From positions 1 through 64,000 of the forward strand of contig JAJQEU010000047.1 in NCBI GenBank assembly GCA_021201535.1: a DNA stretch of 64,000 bases, given 5' to 3'. The DNA is from Clostridiales bacterium. Its GTDB lineage: Bacteria; Bacillota; Clostridia; Lachnospirales; Lachnospiraceae. A program made the translations under genes and the position numbers. Below the pieces are notes generated by a model, which was given only the letters and a program-made list of their open reading frames with translations, was not told the DNA's origin and made no database searches. Of this stretch, positions 15,887 to 24,982 are shown in pieces; the stretch's first letter is position 1; every line of letters begins with the position of its first letter.

Positions 15887-16366
15887 ATGAACATCACCAT
15901 CTACGCGGTAGGGAAAATAAAAGAATCTTTCTTCCGACAGGCGGTTGACGAATATGCGAAACGCCTTGGCCGTTACTGTAAACTGAAGATTGTGGAAGTC
16001 GCGGATGAAAAGACGCCGGATCACACCGGTCCGGCCCTGACCGCACAGATCAAAGACAGAGAGGGGGAACGTCTGCTCGCCCGGATTCGTGACGGCACGT
16101 TTCTGATCACGCTGGCTTTAGACGGAGAAAAACTGGATTCCGTTGCCTTTGCCGAGAAGATACGTCTGCTGGGACTGCATGGAAAAAGCGATCTGGGCTT
16201 TGTGATCGGCGGTTCTCTCGGCCTGTCCGACGCGGTTTTGGCGCGCGCAGACTTATCCATCAGTTTTTCTGATATGACCTTTCCTCATCAGCTCATGCGC
16301 GTCATTCTGCTGGAGCAGATCTATCGGGCATATCGAATCACGGCAAATGAACCATATCATAAATAA
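15887..16366 (+). CDS. rlmH: 23S rRNA (pseudouridine-1915-N3)-methyltransferase RlmH
   Basis: RlmH is a small SPOUT methyltransferase acting on pseudouridine 1915 in helix 69 of 23S rRNA. The 159-aa length is exactly typical. Motifs: MNITIYAVGKIKE, LALDGEKLDSVAFAEKI, FVIGGSLGL (SAM-binding loop), MTFPHQLMRVILLEQIYRAY and a C-terminal EPYHK. The ATG at 15887 follows GGAGGAAC at 15871. Confidence 0.97.
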   Translation: MNITIYAVGKIKESFFRQAVDEYAKRLGRYCKLKIVEVADEKTPDHTGPALTAQIKDREGERLLARIRDGTFLITLALDGEKLDSVAFAEKIRLLGLHGKSDLGFVIGGSLGLSDAVLARADLSISFSDMTFPHQLMRVILLEQIYRAYRITANEPYHK

Positions 16367-16416
16367 AAATTCACTGATCACCCCGGCCTTCCGCCGGCTA
16401 CAGAAAGGAGAGCTTC

Positions 16417-16698
16417 ATGAATACACTGGAATTACTTGACACATTGCAAAAGAAAGCGCTGCATGACGAGGCGCTGCGCGCGGAGCTTCTCGCCACCCGG
16501 CAGGCCGATGATCCGTTTTCCGCTTTCTGCACAAAATGCCGGGAGCTCGGTTATGAGATTTACGAGATGGAACTGCTCCAGGCCGGCGAAGAGTTTGTCG
16601 CCACCATGAAGCGGAGTACCAACGGCGGCGGGGAGAATTCGCCCATGCTGCTTGGCGAAGATGATTTTTATGAAATGTTTTTTGATGCGCTGCAATAG
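16417..16698 (+). CDS. Small acidic protein, weakly Nif11-like
   Basis: This 93-aa protein has no certain assignment. Its first half, LELLDTLQKKALHDEALRAE then FSAFCTKCRELGYEIYEMEL, resembles the helical Nif11 leader-peptide domain, and a GGG follows at about residue 72 (NGGGENSPMLL). No peptide-modifying enzyme or peptide exporter lies nearby, so a RiPP role is not supported. The C-terminus is acidic and aromatic (GEDDFYEMFFDALQ). AGAAAGGAGAGCTTC precedes the ATG. It sits between rlmH and yqfC. Confidence 0.65.
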   Translation: MNTLELLDTLQKKALHDEALRAELLATRQADDPFSAFCTKCRELGYEIYEMELLQAGEEFVATMKRSTNGGGENSPMLLGEDDFYEMFFDALQ

Positions 16699-16740
16699 TC
16701 CGCTGTTCTTTCAGAACTGTTTATTTCATACATATACAGT

Positions 16741-17022
16741 ATGAGGAAATCCAAAAACAGAAAAGTCGCGGAACGCATGGCGGACGGATTCCATCTGCCG
16801 AAGGATCTGATGCTCGGCGCCCCGATCGTGACGATCACGGGCCGGAGCGATATGACCGTGGAGAACTACAGAGGGATTCTGGTCTATGAGGATTCTCTGA
16901 TCCGCCTGTCTTTAAAACACGGGCAGATACAGATATCCGGGGTCGGGCTGAATATCGAATACTATACCAATGACGACATGAAAATTTCCGGAAGGATTGA
17001 TAAGCTGGAATACACGTTCTGA
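16741..17022 (+). CDS. yqfC: Sporulation protein YqfC
   Basis: This 93-aa protein of the YabP/YqfC family is made in the mother cell under sigma-E in Bacillus. The sequence KDLMLGAPIVTITGRSDMTVENYRGILVYEDS (given here as several joined blocks: KDLMLGAPIVTITGR, ENYRGILVYEDS) and MKISGRIDKLEYTF are typical. No Shine-Dalgarno site is visible before the ATG; instead CATACATAT lies at 16727-16735, resembling the sigma-E -10 element CATACANT, though no convincing -35 was found. It is followed by yqfD, as in other spore formers. Confidence 0.9.
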   Translation: MRKSKNRKVAERMADGFHLPKDLMLGAPIVTITGRSDMTVENYRGILVYEDSLIRLSLKHGQIQISGVGLNIEYYTNDDMKISGRIDKLEYTF

Positions 17023-17090
17023 TCAGGAAGGTGTCCGGTATATGATTTTCTGACGGCAATCATGATTCTTATGACAGGTGAGGATGTTCA

Positions 17091-18350
17091 GTGTTTCAAT
17101 TCATCAAGTTTTTTCAGGGGTATCTGTATGTATATCTGAGCGGGTATTCTCCGGAGCGTTTTCTGAATCTCTGCGGCAGGAAAAATATCGTCCTCTGGGA
17201 TCTGCAGCGGGAACAGGAGGGATACCGTTTTTTTATCAGCCGGAAGGCATTTGCCCTGATTGGACCCCTGCTTGACAGGACGGGCACGCAGGTTCATGTG
17301 ATCCGTCAAAACGGCGTCCCGTATCTGATGAAAAAGTATAAAAAACATGCTTCCTTTTTCATCGGCATTTTCTGCGCCTGTTTTCTTCTGTTTTTTATGT
17401 CCCGTTTTATCTGGAAAGTTGAAATTGAAGGAAATTCTTACTACTCTACACAGACGATTCTGGATTATCTTCATGAAAACGGAATCGGCTATGCCTCACT
17501 GAAATCCGGAATCAATTGTAAAGAACTCCAGAACATGCTCCGGAAGGAGTTCACCGATATGACCTGGGTTTCAGCCAAAACAGAGGGTACCGTGCTGTAT
17601 CTGGTGATTCAGGAGCGGATGAAGGGTAATGACGCGGAGACAGACCCTGATGCAGACACGGCGACCAGTCTGATCGCAAAAAACAGCGGAACGATCGCGT
17701 CGATCACGGTTCGACGGGGGACGCCGCTCGTCTCCGCCGGAGATACAGTGGAGGCGGGAGATATACTGGTCTCCGGCGTGCGGGAGATTCTGAATGATGC
17801 CGGCGAGGTCTCCGCCCGCAACTATGTGTCAAGCGACGCTGATGTTCAGATTCATACAACGCTTTCCTATTCGGATGAATTTTCAGAAAAATATGAAACA
17901 TATATTCTGACGGAAAAAAAGAAGATCCGGTTTGCCGTGTGTCTTGACGCCTGGCGGGCGGTGCCGTTTTTTGAACCGAAGGAGGGAAATTATATTAAAA
18001 TGGAGAACATCTGCTCCGCGCGGATTGGTACGGACTTTTATCTGCCCTTTGTGATTATAAAAACAGAGTATCTGGAATATGAAATTCAGACCGGAACCTA
18101 TACAAAAGAGGAGGCGGAAGCCCTGGCTCAGGAGCATTTAAATCTCTATTGTGAAAATTTGGCGGAAAATGGGGTTCAAATTTTATCAAATAGTGTTATT
18201 ATAGAGCATAGTGGGGAAAATATCCTCGTTCATGGAGATCTGGAGGCTCTGGTCAGCCAGGATTCTTATGAGGAGATTTTGCAGAGAGAGATGGAGGAAG
18301 GAACAGACCCGGATGGAATTGATACAGCAGATGATGGACATTCCGATTGA
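17091..18350 (+). CDS. yqfD: Sporulation protein YqfD
   Basis: YqfD is a membrane-anchored sporulation protein of unknown biochemical role, expressed in the mother cell in Bacillus. The 419-aa protein has a soluble N-terminal part (about 1-85), one membrane segment (about 90-105, ASFFIGIFCACFLLFFMSRF) and a long extracytoplasmic domain with a POTRA-like opening (VEIEGNSYYSTQTILDYL). The start is GTG with GAGG about 8 nt upstream. Its end overlaps the phoH start by 38 bp, indicating coupling. Confidence 0.92.
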   Translation: MFQFIKFFQGYLYVYLSGYSPERFLNLCGRKNIVLWDLQREQEGYRFFISRKAFALIGPLLDRTGTQVHVIRQNGVPYLMKKYKKHASFFIGIFCACFLLFFMSRFIWKVEIEGNSYYSTQTILDYLHENGIGYASLKSGINCKELQNMLRKEFTDMTWVSAKTEGTVLYLVIQERMKGNDAETDPDADTATSLIAKNSGTIASITVRRGTPLVSAGDTVEAGDILVSGVREILNDAGEVSARNYVSSDADVQIHTTLSYSDEFSEKYETYILTEKKKIRFAVCLDAWRAVPFFEPKEGNYIKMENICSARIGTDFYLPFVIIKTEYLEYEIQTGTYTKEEAEALAQEHLNLYCENLAENGVQILSNSVIIEHSGENILVHGDLEALVSQDSYEEILQREMEEGTDPDGIDTADDGHSD

Positions 18351-19314
18351 CCATATGGCAAATGTGTTCGGCCAGTTTGATGCCTGGCTGAAACTGATGG
18401 AAAAACGCCTTGGCGTTACGATCGTCGTACGAGACGGAAATCTGAAGGTGATGGGAGAACAGGAGGCGGTGGACGCCGCCTGTTCTGTGTTGGATCAGAT
18501 GGTCACGCTCTCCGCCAGAGGGAATGATATCACTGAACAGAATGTCACGTATGCCATAGATACCTGCCCGTACAATCGTCATGCGTTGCTGGAAGCGGAC
18601 AGTGAGATCATCTGCCACACCATAGACGGCAAGGCAGTAAAGCCGAAGACGCTCGGGCAGAAAAACTATGTCGATCAGATCCGCGAGAAGATGATCGTGT
18701 TCGGTATCGGCCCCGCCGGTACCGGCAAGACGTATCTGGCGATGGCGATGGCGATCACTGCTTTTAAAAATGAGGAGGTCGGGCGCATCATCCTCACCAG
18801 ACCGGCGATCGAGGCGGGGGAGAAGCTCGGTTTCCTTCCGGGAGATCTGCAGAGCAAGGTGGATCCGTATCTGCGCCCGCTCTACGACGCGCTGTATCAG
18901 ATCATGGGTCCGGAGAGTTTTCTGAGAAATCAGGAAAAGGGTCTGATCGAGGTGGCACCGCTGGCCTACATGCGCGGCAGGACGCTGGACAACGCTTTCA
19001 TCATTCTGGATGAGGCACAGAACACAACGCCGGCACAGATGAAGATGTTTCTGACCCGGATCGGTTTCGGCTCGAAGGTGGTGGTAACGGGCGACGCCAC
19101 GCAGAAGGATCTCGCGCCCGGGGTAAAATCCGGACTGGACGTAGCGATGCAGGTTCTGAAAAAAGTGAATGATATCGCTTTTTGCCGCCTGACCAGCCAG
19201 GATGTAGTGCGGCATCCGCTGGTCCAGAAGATCGTAAAGGCTTATGAAGAGTATGAAAACAGACAGGCTTCCCGGGAAAAAAGCCGCACGGCAAAAACGA
19301 GGAGGACGGTATAA
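18313..19314 (+). CDS. phoH: PhoH family ATPase
   Basis: PhoH-like proteins are cytoplasmic ATPases with a helicase-type fold, commonly next to ybeY and linked to RNA metabolism. The 333-aa protein has Walker A GPAGTGKTYLA (about 133), RPAIEAGEKLGFLPGD, and Walker B FIILDEAQNTTP. The N-terminal region has a KH-like segment (GVTIVVRDGNLKVMGE). I chose the ATG at 18313, preceded by GGAGGAAGG; it lies inside the end of yqfD. Confidence 0.95.
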   Translation: MELIQQMMDIPIDHMANVFGQFDAWLKLMEKRLGVTIVVRDGNLKVMGEQEAVDAACSVLDQMVTLSARGNDITEQNVTYAIDTCPYNRHALLEADSEIICHTIDGKAVKPKTLGQKNYVDQIREKMIVFGIGPAGTGKTYLAMAMAITAFKNEEVGRIILTRPAIEAGEKLGFLPGDLQSKVDPYLRPLYDALYQIMGPESFLRNQEKGLIEVAPLAYMRGRTLDNAFIILDEAQNTTPAQMKMFLTRIGFGSKVVVTGDATQKDLAPGVKSGLDVAMQVLKKVNDIAFCRLTSQDVVRHPLVQKIVKAYEEYENRQASREKSRTAKTRRTV

Positions 19315-19315
19315 T

Positions 19316-19813
19316 ATGACGATTCATATCATCTGTGAGCAGAAGCCGGAGTTTTCTTTCTCTTACCGCAGTCTGGCACAGCAGGTCGCGGAGGCTTCTC
19401 TGGATGCGGAACAGTTTCCCTTTGAGGCGGAGATTTCCCTTACGCTGGTGGGAGATGAACGGATGCGGTCCATCAATCAGGAAACGCGGGGGATTGACGC
19501 GCCGACGGATGTACTGTCCTTTCCCATGCTGGATTACCCGGCTCCGGCTGACTTTTCAGGAGTGGAAGATCAGTGGGAGGGATGTGTCAATCCGGACACG
19601 GAGGAGGTCATGCTGGGCGATATCGTGATCTCACTGGACCGGGTGCGGGAACAGGCGGAAGCCTACGGGCACAGCCAGAAAAGAGAATATGCCTTCCTGA
19701 TCACGCACAGTATGCTTCACCTGATGGGATATGACCATATGGAGGCGAAAGACGCTGCCGTGATGGAAGCGCATCAGCGTGCCATTTTGGATGCGCTGCA
19801 GATCAGCCGGTGA
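19316..19813 (+). CDS. ybeY: rRNA maturation endoribonuclease YbeY
   Basis: YbeY is a zinc metalloprotein needed for 16S rRNA maturation and ribosome quality control. The 165-aa protein has the zinc motif HSMLHLMGYDH (H-x3-H-x5-H) near the C-terminus, and TDVLSFPM and EVMLGDIVIS upstream. The ATG at 19316 follows GAGGAGGACGG, and the phoH stop is 1 nt upstream. A normal partner of phoH. Confidence 0.96.
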   Translation: MTIHIICEQKPEFSFSYRSLAQQVAEASLDAEQFPFEAEISLTLVGDERMRSINQETRGIDAPTDVLSFPMLDYPAPADFSGVEDQWEGCVNPDTEEVMLGDIVISLDRVREQAEAYGHSQKREYAFLITHSMLHLMGYDHMEAKDAAVMEAHQRAILDALQISR

Positions 19814-19848
19814 TGTCGCATGATGCGGGCTTCGGTAAAGCATTTACG

Positions 19849-19905
19849 GCCTGAGATTCACATGTCAGGCGATGCAGGATACATCAGTTGTTTTGCAATA
19901 GTTCC
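19849..19905. repeat. dispersed repeat, copy 1 of a pair
   Basis: GCCTGAGATTCACATGTCAG (19849-19868) begins a hairpin GCCTG...CAGGC, followed by GATGCAGGATACATCAGTT. The copy at 28999-29055 has the same layout and most of the same bases, and both run into an AGTTCCT word shared with the other repeat family. Confidence 0.5.
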
Positions 19906-19973
19906 TCAGGATCCGCCGACCGTTTCACAGGCCTGATTAAAATACAGATAAATACGAAAAGGAGAACGAACGA

Positions 19974-21125
19974 ATGAAAAAACGGGCGATTTTTGCCATG
20001 ACGGGGGTCTTATGCATGGCACTTTTTTCTGCTTGCGGAACAGAAGATACTTCCTCCGCGGCATCGGATACACAGCAGGAGATCAGTATCGTGGAAGTAG
20101 AGGATCTGGCTGCGGCGCAGTCGGGTTCCGAAACGGAAACAGAAGCAGAGACAGAAGCGACGCATGAGGGGGAGGCGAGGAGCGACCTGACCGGCGAATG
20201 GATCGACGAGGAACTCGCCGCGCAGCGTCCGTTTGCCGTGATGATCGGAAATACAAAGATTGCCACGCCGCAGTACGGTATTGGGTCCGCCGATATTATC
20301 TATGAAGCGCCGGTGGAGGGCTCCGAGACACGGCTGATGGCGTTTTTCCAGGATTATCAGAGCGTGGAAAAAATCATGTCCATCCGCAGCTGCCGTCTGT
20401 ATTATATTGACTGGGCGTTGGAATTCGACGCGATCTACGGACATTACGGACAGGCTTACCTCGCGGAGGACATGCTGAGCCAGTCCTATGTGGACAATCT
20501 AAACGGGCTGGAGGGTCAGCTGGAAAATATCATGTATTTCAGGGATTCCTCTAAAAATGCACCACACAATGCCTATACGACCGGCGCTGGAATTCTCCAG
20601 GGCATCAGCCTTAAAGGATATGCGATACAGCACGATGCCGATTATGAATCACACTATCAGTTCAATGAGGACGATGAGAACGAGATCACGCTGACGGACG
20701 GCGTGGCGGCCTTGGTCGTACAGCCGGGGTATCTTGTCAACAAGCCGTGGTTCGTGTATAATGCCGGGACAGGGCTGTATGAGCGTTATCAGAACAGCGC
20801 AGAGCAGATCGATGCGCTCACAGACGAACAGCTTACGGTAAAAAACATTCTGATTCAGGTCTGCGACTGGTATACCGCGAACACGGATACCGGATATCTG
20901 GACGTGGAGACGATCGGTTCCGGGACAGGCTGGTATGTGACAAACGGGCAGGCGATTCCGGTCACCTGGACGAAAGCCTCACAGACGGGAGCGACAAGAT
21001 ATTATGATTCCGCCGGGAATGAGATCACCCTGAATCAGGGCAGGACCTGGGTCTGCATCGTGCAGGACACCTATGAGGATAATATCACGTTCTACGCCAG
21101 CGAGGAGGCATTCTCCGCACAGTAG
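19974..21125 (+). CDS. DUF3048 domain lipoprotein (YerB-like)
   Basis: The 383-aa protein has a lipoprotein signal peptide (MKKRAIFAMTGVLCMALFSA then Cys21 in FSACG), an acidic Glu/Thr linker (about 22-65), and the DUF3048 domain. Typical blocks are RPFAVMIGN, QYGIGSADIIYEAPVEG, TRLMAFFQDY and IRSCRLYYIDWA. A C-terminal part with WYVTNGQAIPVTW and GRTWVCIV matches the second YerB-like domain. It is probably anchored to the outer face of the membrane. Function is unknown. AAAAGGAGAACGAACGA precedes the ATG. Confidence 0.9.
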   Translation: MKKRAIFAMTGVLCMALFSACGTEDTSSAASDTQQEISIVEVEDLAAAQSGSETETEAETEATHEGEARSDLTGEWIDEELAAQRPFAVMIGNTKIATPQYGIGSADIIYEAPVEGSETRLMAFFQDYQSVEKIMSIRSCRLYYIDWALEFDAIYGHYGQAYLAEDMLSQSYVDNLNGLEGQLENIMYFRDSSKNAPHNAYTTGAGILQGISLKGYAIQHDADYESHYQFNEDDENEITLTDGVAALVVQPGYLVNKPWFVYNAGTGLYERYQNSAEQIDALTDEQLTVKNILIQVCDWYTANTDTGYLDVETIGSGTGWYVTNGQAIPVTWTKASQTGATRYYDSAGNEITLNQGRTWVCIVQDTYEDNITFYASEEAFSAQ

Positions 21126-21220
21126 AGCCTGTAACATCCACGCATGCTCACTGAAATAATGATGGTACGTGACTTTATGACGTTTACAGCAGGAGCGCGC
21201 AAAAACAACAGAGGTAATTT

Positions 21221-22879
21221 ATGAGCAGTAAAAAAAATGACACATCGTTTCTGGTACAGGGATCCGTTCTGGCGATCGCGTCGATCGTCAGTCGGATCAT
21301 CGGTCTTCTCTACCGCATTCCCATGACAAATATCATCGGTGAGTACGGTAATGATTATTACAGCTGTGCTTACGAGATATACAGCATGGTTCTCCTGATT
21401 TCATCCTACAGCCTGCCGATGGCGGTCTCAAAAATGGTATCCGCGCGCATGGCAAAACATCAGCAGGAAAATGCATATCGCGTGTTTCAGGGCGCACTGA
21501 TCATTGCGCTTATAACCGGGACTGCCGGATGTCTGTTTGTGTTTTTCGGCGCGGAGTTTCTGACGAAGATTTTTCAGACGCCGCTCAGCTTTTATGCACT
21601 GCGCGTGCTGGCGCCGACGCTGATCATCGTAGCGGTACTCGGCGTGATCCGCGGATTTTTTCAGGGGCTCGGGACGATGATTCCCAGCGCGATCTCTCAG
21701 ATACTGGAGCAGATCGTCAACGCAGTCGTCAGTGTCGCCGCGGCCTTCGTGCTGTTCGGATACGGAACCAGAATCGCCGCGGTACTCGGCGGAGAACAGC
21801 ATTATGCGGAGGCTTACGGCGCTGCAGGCGGCACACTCGGCACGAGTACGGGAGCGGCGATCGGGCTTATCTTCTGTGCGCTTGTATTCTTTGCCTACCG
21901 TAAAACCATAAAAAAAGGGATTGCCAGAGAACGGAGAGCCGGCACGAGAAAGCCGGAAAATTTCGGATCTATGATGAGGATTCTGATTCTGACGATCGTT
22001 CCGATTCTTCTGAGTACCACGCTCTACAACCTCGTTTCCATCGTGGATCAGGGTCTGTTTAAAAATCTTGCGATTCTGCAGGGGAATGACAGTGACTCCG
22101 TCTCGCTCTGGTGGGGCGTTTACTCCGGCTATTACCGTGTGCTGGTCAATGTGCCGATCTCCATATCGACGGCGCTCGCCACAAGCAGCGTGCCGGCGCT
22201 CGCCGCCGCTTTCGCAAAAAGGGATCATGACCAGGTGCGTAAAAAGATCGGATTATCAATGCGCTTTATCATGGTGATCGCGCTTCCATGTACGGTCGGA
22301 ATGGCCGTTCTGGCAGGCCCGATCATGCGGCTTTTGTTTTCCACGACGAACGATCTGGCCGGACATCTGCTTCAGGCGGGAGCGATCAGCATCATTTTTT
22401 ACTCGATATCCACCCTGTCCAACGCTGTCCTGCAGGGCATTGACCGCATGCGCATCCCGATCCGCAACGCTTTGATCGCTCTGGCTGCGAATGTAGTGTC
22501 GCTGCCGATCTCGCTCTATGTATTTGACCTGAATATCTACGCCATGATCGTGGGCAATATCGTATTTTCTCTGGTCATGTGTATTTTAAATGCGCTCTCG
22601 GTTCGGAAATATTCCGGTTTTCGTCCTGATATCACGAAAACCTATGTCAAGCCGGCGGTCGCTTCGGTACTCATGGGCGTGATCGTATACGCGGTTTATT
22701 TTGCCCTGTACAGAGGAGTGAACAGCAACGCGGTCGCCACGATCATTGCAATCCTGGCAGGAATCGTAAGCTACGCAGTTATTCTTCTGTTGGTGAAGGG
22801 ACTGACGGAGGAGGAGCTGAAGAGCTTCCCGATGGGAACCCGGATCATCCGGATTGCGAAGAGGCTGCATCTGCTGTAG
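21221..22879 (+). CDS. Lipid-linked oligosaccharide flippase-like protein, SpoVB/MurJ family
   Basis: This 552-aa membrane protein belongs to the MOP/MATE superfamily polysaccharide transporters close to SpoVB and the MurJ-type lipid II flippases. It has about 14 hydrophobic segments. Blocks: SVLAIASIVSRIIGLLYRIP, GEYGNDYYSCAYEIYSMVLL, RGFFQGLGTMIPSAISQILEQ and SISTALATSSVPALAAAFAK. The SpoVB branch acts in spore cortex synthesis, but vegetative paralogues exist, so the exact role is inferred. AGAGGTAATTT precedes the ATG. Confidence 0.88.
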   Translation: MSSKKNDTSFLVQGSVLAIASIVSRIIGLLYRIPMTNIIGEYGNDYYSCAYEIYSMVLLISSYSLPMAVSKMVSARMAKHQQENAYRVFQGALIIALITGTAGCLFVFFGAEFLTKIFQTPLSFYALRVLAPTLIIVAVLGVIRGFFQGLGTMIPSAISQILEQIVNAVVSVAAAFVLFGYGTRIAAVLGGEQHYAEAYGAAGGTLGTSTGAAIGLIFCALVFFAYRKTIKKGIARERRAGTRKPENFGSMMRILILTIVPILLSTTLYNLVSIVDQGLFKNLAILQGNDSDSVSLWWGVYSGYYRVLVNVPISISTALATSSVPALAAAFAKRDHDQVRKKIGLSMRFIMVIALPCTVGMAVLAGPIMRLLFSTTNDLAGHLLQAGAISIIFYSISTLSNAVLQGIDRMRIPIRNALIALAANVVSLPISLYVFDLNIYAMIVGNIVFSLVMCILNALSVRKYSGFRPDITKTYVKPAVASVLMGVIVYAVYFALYRGVNSNAVATIIAILAGIVSYAVILLLVKGLTEEELKSFPMGTRIIRIAKRLHLL

Positions 22880-22896
22880 AAACAATCCAAAGCAAA

Positions 22897-22919
22897 GGAA
22901 ACGACCTAATGTCGTTTCC
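22897..22919 (+). terminator. hairpin after the flippase gene, shared with 4581
   Basis: GGAAACGAC (22897-22905) / GTCGTTTCC (22911-22919) forms a 9-bp stem with a 5-nt loop and is nearly identical to 4581-4603. T richness is limited to the stem, so it is a weak terminator or a dispersed module. Confidence 0.5.
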
Positions 22920-22939
22920 TGTAAATATCGTGTGATTTG

Positions 22940-24214
22940 ATGATGGCAGGAAACATGAAAGATACAGATCAGAAGAACAGAAAAGCAGATGTGATCGTGA
23001 TCGGAGCCGGTGCATCCGGTATGATGGCCGCCGTCACGGCGGCGGAAAAAGGTGCTTCCGTTATCGTCCTCGATCACAATGCTGTCTCCGGGAAAAAGAT
23101 TTTATCGACCGGAAACGGAAAATGCAATTTCACCAACGAGCGTCAGGAGCCGGATTGTTACCGGAGTGATGATCCCGATCTGGTGAAGCGTGCGCTGGAT
23201 CAGTTTTCATGCGGGGAGACAGTTTCTTTTTTTGAACGTCTGGGTGTTTGTTCAAAGGCAAAGAACGGTTATTATTATCCGCGCAGCGGTCAGGCATCCG
23301 CGGTCCGTGACGCGCTGATTGCAGAGACACGGCGTCTGCATATACGGATTTTCAATAAAATCGAAATCACAGAGATTCAAAAAGACGGAGATGCTTTTCT
23401 CATCCGGACAAAGCCAGAACCATATTCCGCCGGTCGGTGCATTCTGGCGACAGGGGGAATTGCCGCGCCGAAAACCGGCAGCGACGGCTGCGGCTATCGC
23501 TATGCGAAACAGTTTGGGCACACGATCATCCGGCCGCTGCCTGCCCTGGTTCCGCTCGTGTCTGACGAAAACTGGCTTTCTCTTACAGCCGGCGTCCGCT
23601 GTGACGCCCGTGTCACATTGTATATAGATGGCGAAAATCAGGCAGAGGATACCGGTGAGCTGCAGTTGACGGAGTATGGTATTTCCGGGATTCCGGTCTT
23701 CCAGATCAGCCGGTATGCGGCTGTCGCCCTTTCTGAAAAACATAAGGTCGATGTTTCGGTGGATTTTTTGCCGGAGATGACCCTTCAGAAAACGAATCAG
23801 TTTTTAACCGCTGCGGCAGACAAAACAGGAGATTACAGAAACTGGGAGCAGATCCTCTGTGGTCTCTGCAATCGGAAGATCGCGCATATGATCTGCGAAA
23901 AACTGCATCTGCAGGATGTGTCTGTGCGGAACCTGCCTGAAAAGACATTTCAAATGCAGCTGTCACTGATCGTGCGGCAGTTGAAGAATACTTCGGTGCG
24001 TATTGTCGGAACACGCCCCGCTGAGCAGGCGCAGGTGACCTGCGGCGGCATTCCATTAAAAGAAGTCGACGTTACGATGCAGTCAAAGATTGTGCATGGA
24101 CTGTATTTTTCAGGCGAGATACTGAACGTGGACGGTATCTGCGGGGGATATAATCTCCAGTGGGCGTGGACCAGCGGATATCTTGCCGGGTTGCATGCGG
24201 CCATTGCGGGGTAA
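22940..24214 (+). CDS. FAD-dependent oxidoreductase, HI0933/BaiN family
   Basis: This 424-aa flavoprotein has the FAD-binding Rossmann motif VIVIGAGASGMMAAVTAAE near the N-terminus, then the family signature SGKKILSTGNGKCNFTN. Later blocks are GRCILATGGIAAPKTGSDG and, at the C-terminus, GEILNVDGICGGYNLQWAW. Members include BaiN, proposed in bile acid reduction, but most are uncharacterised. Start is uncertain: two tandem ATGs at 22940 and 22943, or ATG at 22955 with CAGGAAAC just before; a TTG lies at 22937. No strong ribosome site was seen. Confidence 0.88.
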   Translation: MMAGNMKDTDQKNRKADVIVIGAGASGMMAAVTAAEKGASVIVLDHNAVSGKKILSTGNGKCNFTNERQEPDCYRSDDPDLVKRALDQFSCGETVSFFERLGVCSKAKNGYYYPRSGQASAVRDALIAETRRLHIRIFNKIEITEIQKDGDAFLIRTKPEPYSAGRCILATGGIAAPKTGSDGCGYRYAKQFGHTIIRPLPALVPLVSDENWLSLTAGVRCDARVTLYIDGENQAEDTGELQLTEYGISGIPVFQISRYAAVALSEKHKVDVSVDFLPEMTLQKTNQFLTAAADKTGDYRNWEQILCGLCNRKIAHMICEKLHLQDVSVRNLPEKTFQMQLSLIVRQLKNTSVRIVGTRPAEQAQVTCGGIPLKEVDVTMQSKIVHGLYFSGEILNVDGICGGYNLQWAWTSGYLAGLHAAIAG

Positions 24215-24254
24215 GCTGTTATCTGTTGTTTCTGATTCTGTATGTGAATGAATA

Positions 24255-24743
24255 TCAGCTGGAATAGTTCTCCAGGAATCCGTACAATTCCTCCAGACTG
24301 TCAAAAGCAATTCCGATTTCTGCCGCTTCCTGAATATCCTCCGGCAGATCGGATATCCTCAGACCGGTATCAAAATATACTTCGTCAGAATCTCCCTGAT
24401 AGACAGACAGATAACTCCCGTTCTTTCTCAGATAATATACATCATCTGATGATTCTGATATATTCTTTCCGACAGAATTCAAAGTATCATTTTCTTCATT
24501 ATCATTCCCGGCAGAGATATTTTCTTCAACAGTCATGGAATACTGATCTGTTGTCCCGGCAGCATTTGTCATTGTCTCGGAAGCATCCGATTCGCTCTCA
24601 ATATACAGGTCTGACGTATCGTCCTCTGCGGCGGAAGATACATTTTGTTCCGTGTTTCCAAAGTAGTATCCGGCCCAGAATGCGACAATCACCAGTACAG
24701 CACATACAATAAAAGAAATGCGGATGACACGGTCTGTTTTCAT
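24255..24743 (-). CDS. BofC-like membrane-anchored protein
   Basis: This 162-aa protein on the minus strand has an N-terminal membrane anchor (IRISFIVCAVLVIVAFWAG, about 7-25), an acidic Ser/Thr-rich linker, and a C-terminal domain. The last part, YYLRKNGSYLSVYQGDSD then GLRISDLPEDIQEA and FDSLEELYGFLENYSS, matches the BofC C-terminal domain. In Bacillus, BofC restrains SpoIVB signalling to pro-sigma-K processing. Here the N-terminal BofC domain is replaced by a linker, so only the domain is assured. CAAGGAGTTACGAGC precedes the ATG on this strand. It is one of two minus-strand genes in the window. Confidence 0.8.
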   Translation of the reverse strand: MKTDRVIRISFIVCAVLVIVAFWAGYYFGNTEQNVSSAAEDDTSDLYIESESDASETMTNAAGTTDQYSMTVEENISAGNDNEENDTLNSVGKNISESSDDVYYLRKNGSYLSVYQGDSDEVYFDTGLRISDLPEDIQEAAEIGIAFDSLEELYGFLENYSS

Positions 24744-24854
24744 GCTCGTAACTCCTTGCTGTGAATATGTATCTTAAGCCAGTCTCATTTAATATGATTC
24801 ACATTTTCCGGATTTTTATTCAGTTTTACCGGATTTTAAGATTGTCTACACTGC

Positions 24855-24883
24855 TTGAAAAACCGGAGACCTTATGTTATCAT
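24855..24883 (+). promoter_or_regulatory. promoter for the AAA-ATPase gene
   Basis: TTGAAA (24855-24860), 17-bp spacer and TATCAT (24878-24883), 100 bp before the ATG. The 239-bp divergent gap also serves the minus-strand BofC-like gene; an AT-rich stretch with a repeated CCGGATTTT word lies at about 24809-24840. Confidence 0.6.
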
Positions 24884-24982
24884 TTTTATTGGTAAAAGAA
24901 ATGCGGAAGCACGCAGTTAAAAATGCCGAAGATGATGAATGATAAAGGATGACATTTTTATCGGAGAAGGAGAACCGGGCTT

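Noticed and set aside
16727-16735. Sigma-E promoter for yqfC
   Set aside because: CATACATAT resembles the -10 element, but no -35 match was found and it lies very close to the ATG, so I did not list it as a feature.
18253-19215. Minus-strand open frame of 320 codons
   Set aside because: Antisense to phoH, rich in His and Arg, with no known motif.
21428-22228. Minus-strand open frame of 266 codons
   Set aside because: Antisense to the flippase gene; composition is shadow-like and no start signal is present.
24248-24712. Plus-strand frame of 154 codons opposite the BofC-like gene
   Set aside because: The minus-strand frame has a ribosome site, a membrane anchor and a recognisable BofC domain; this one has none.
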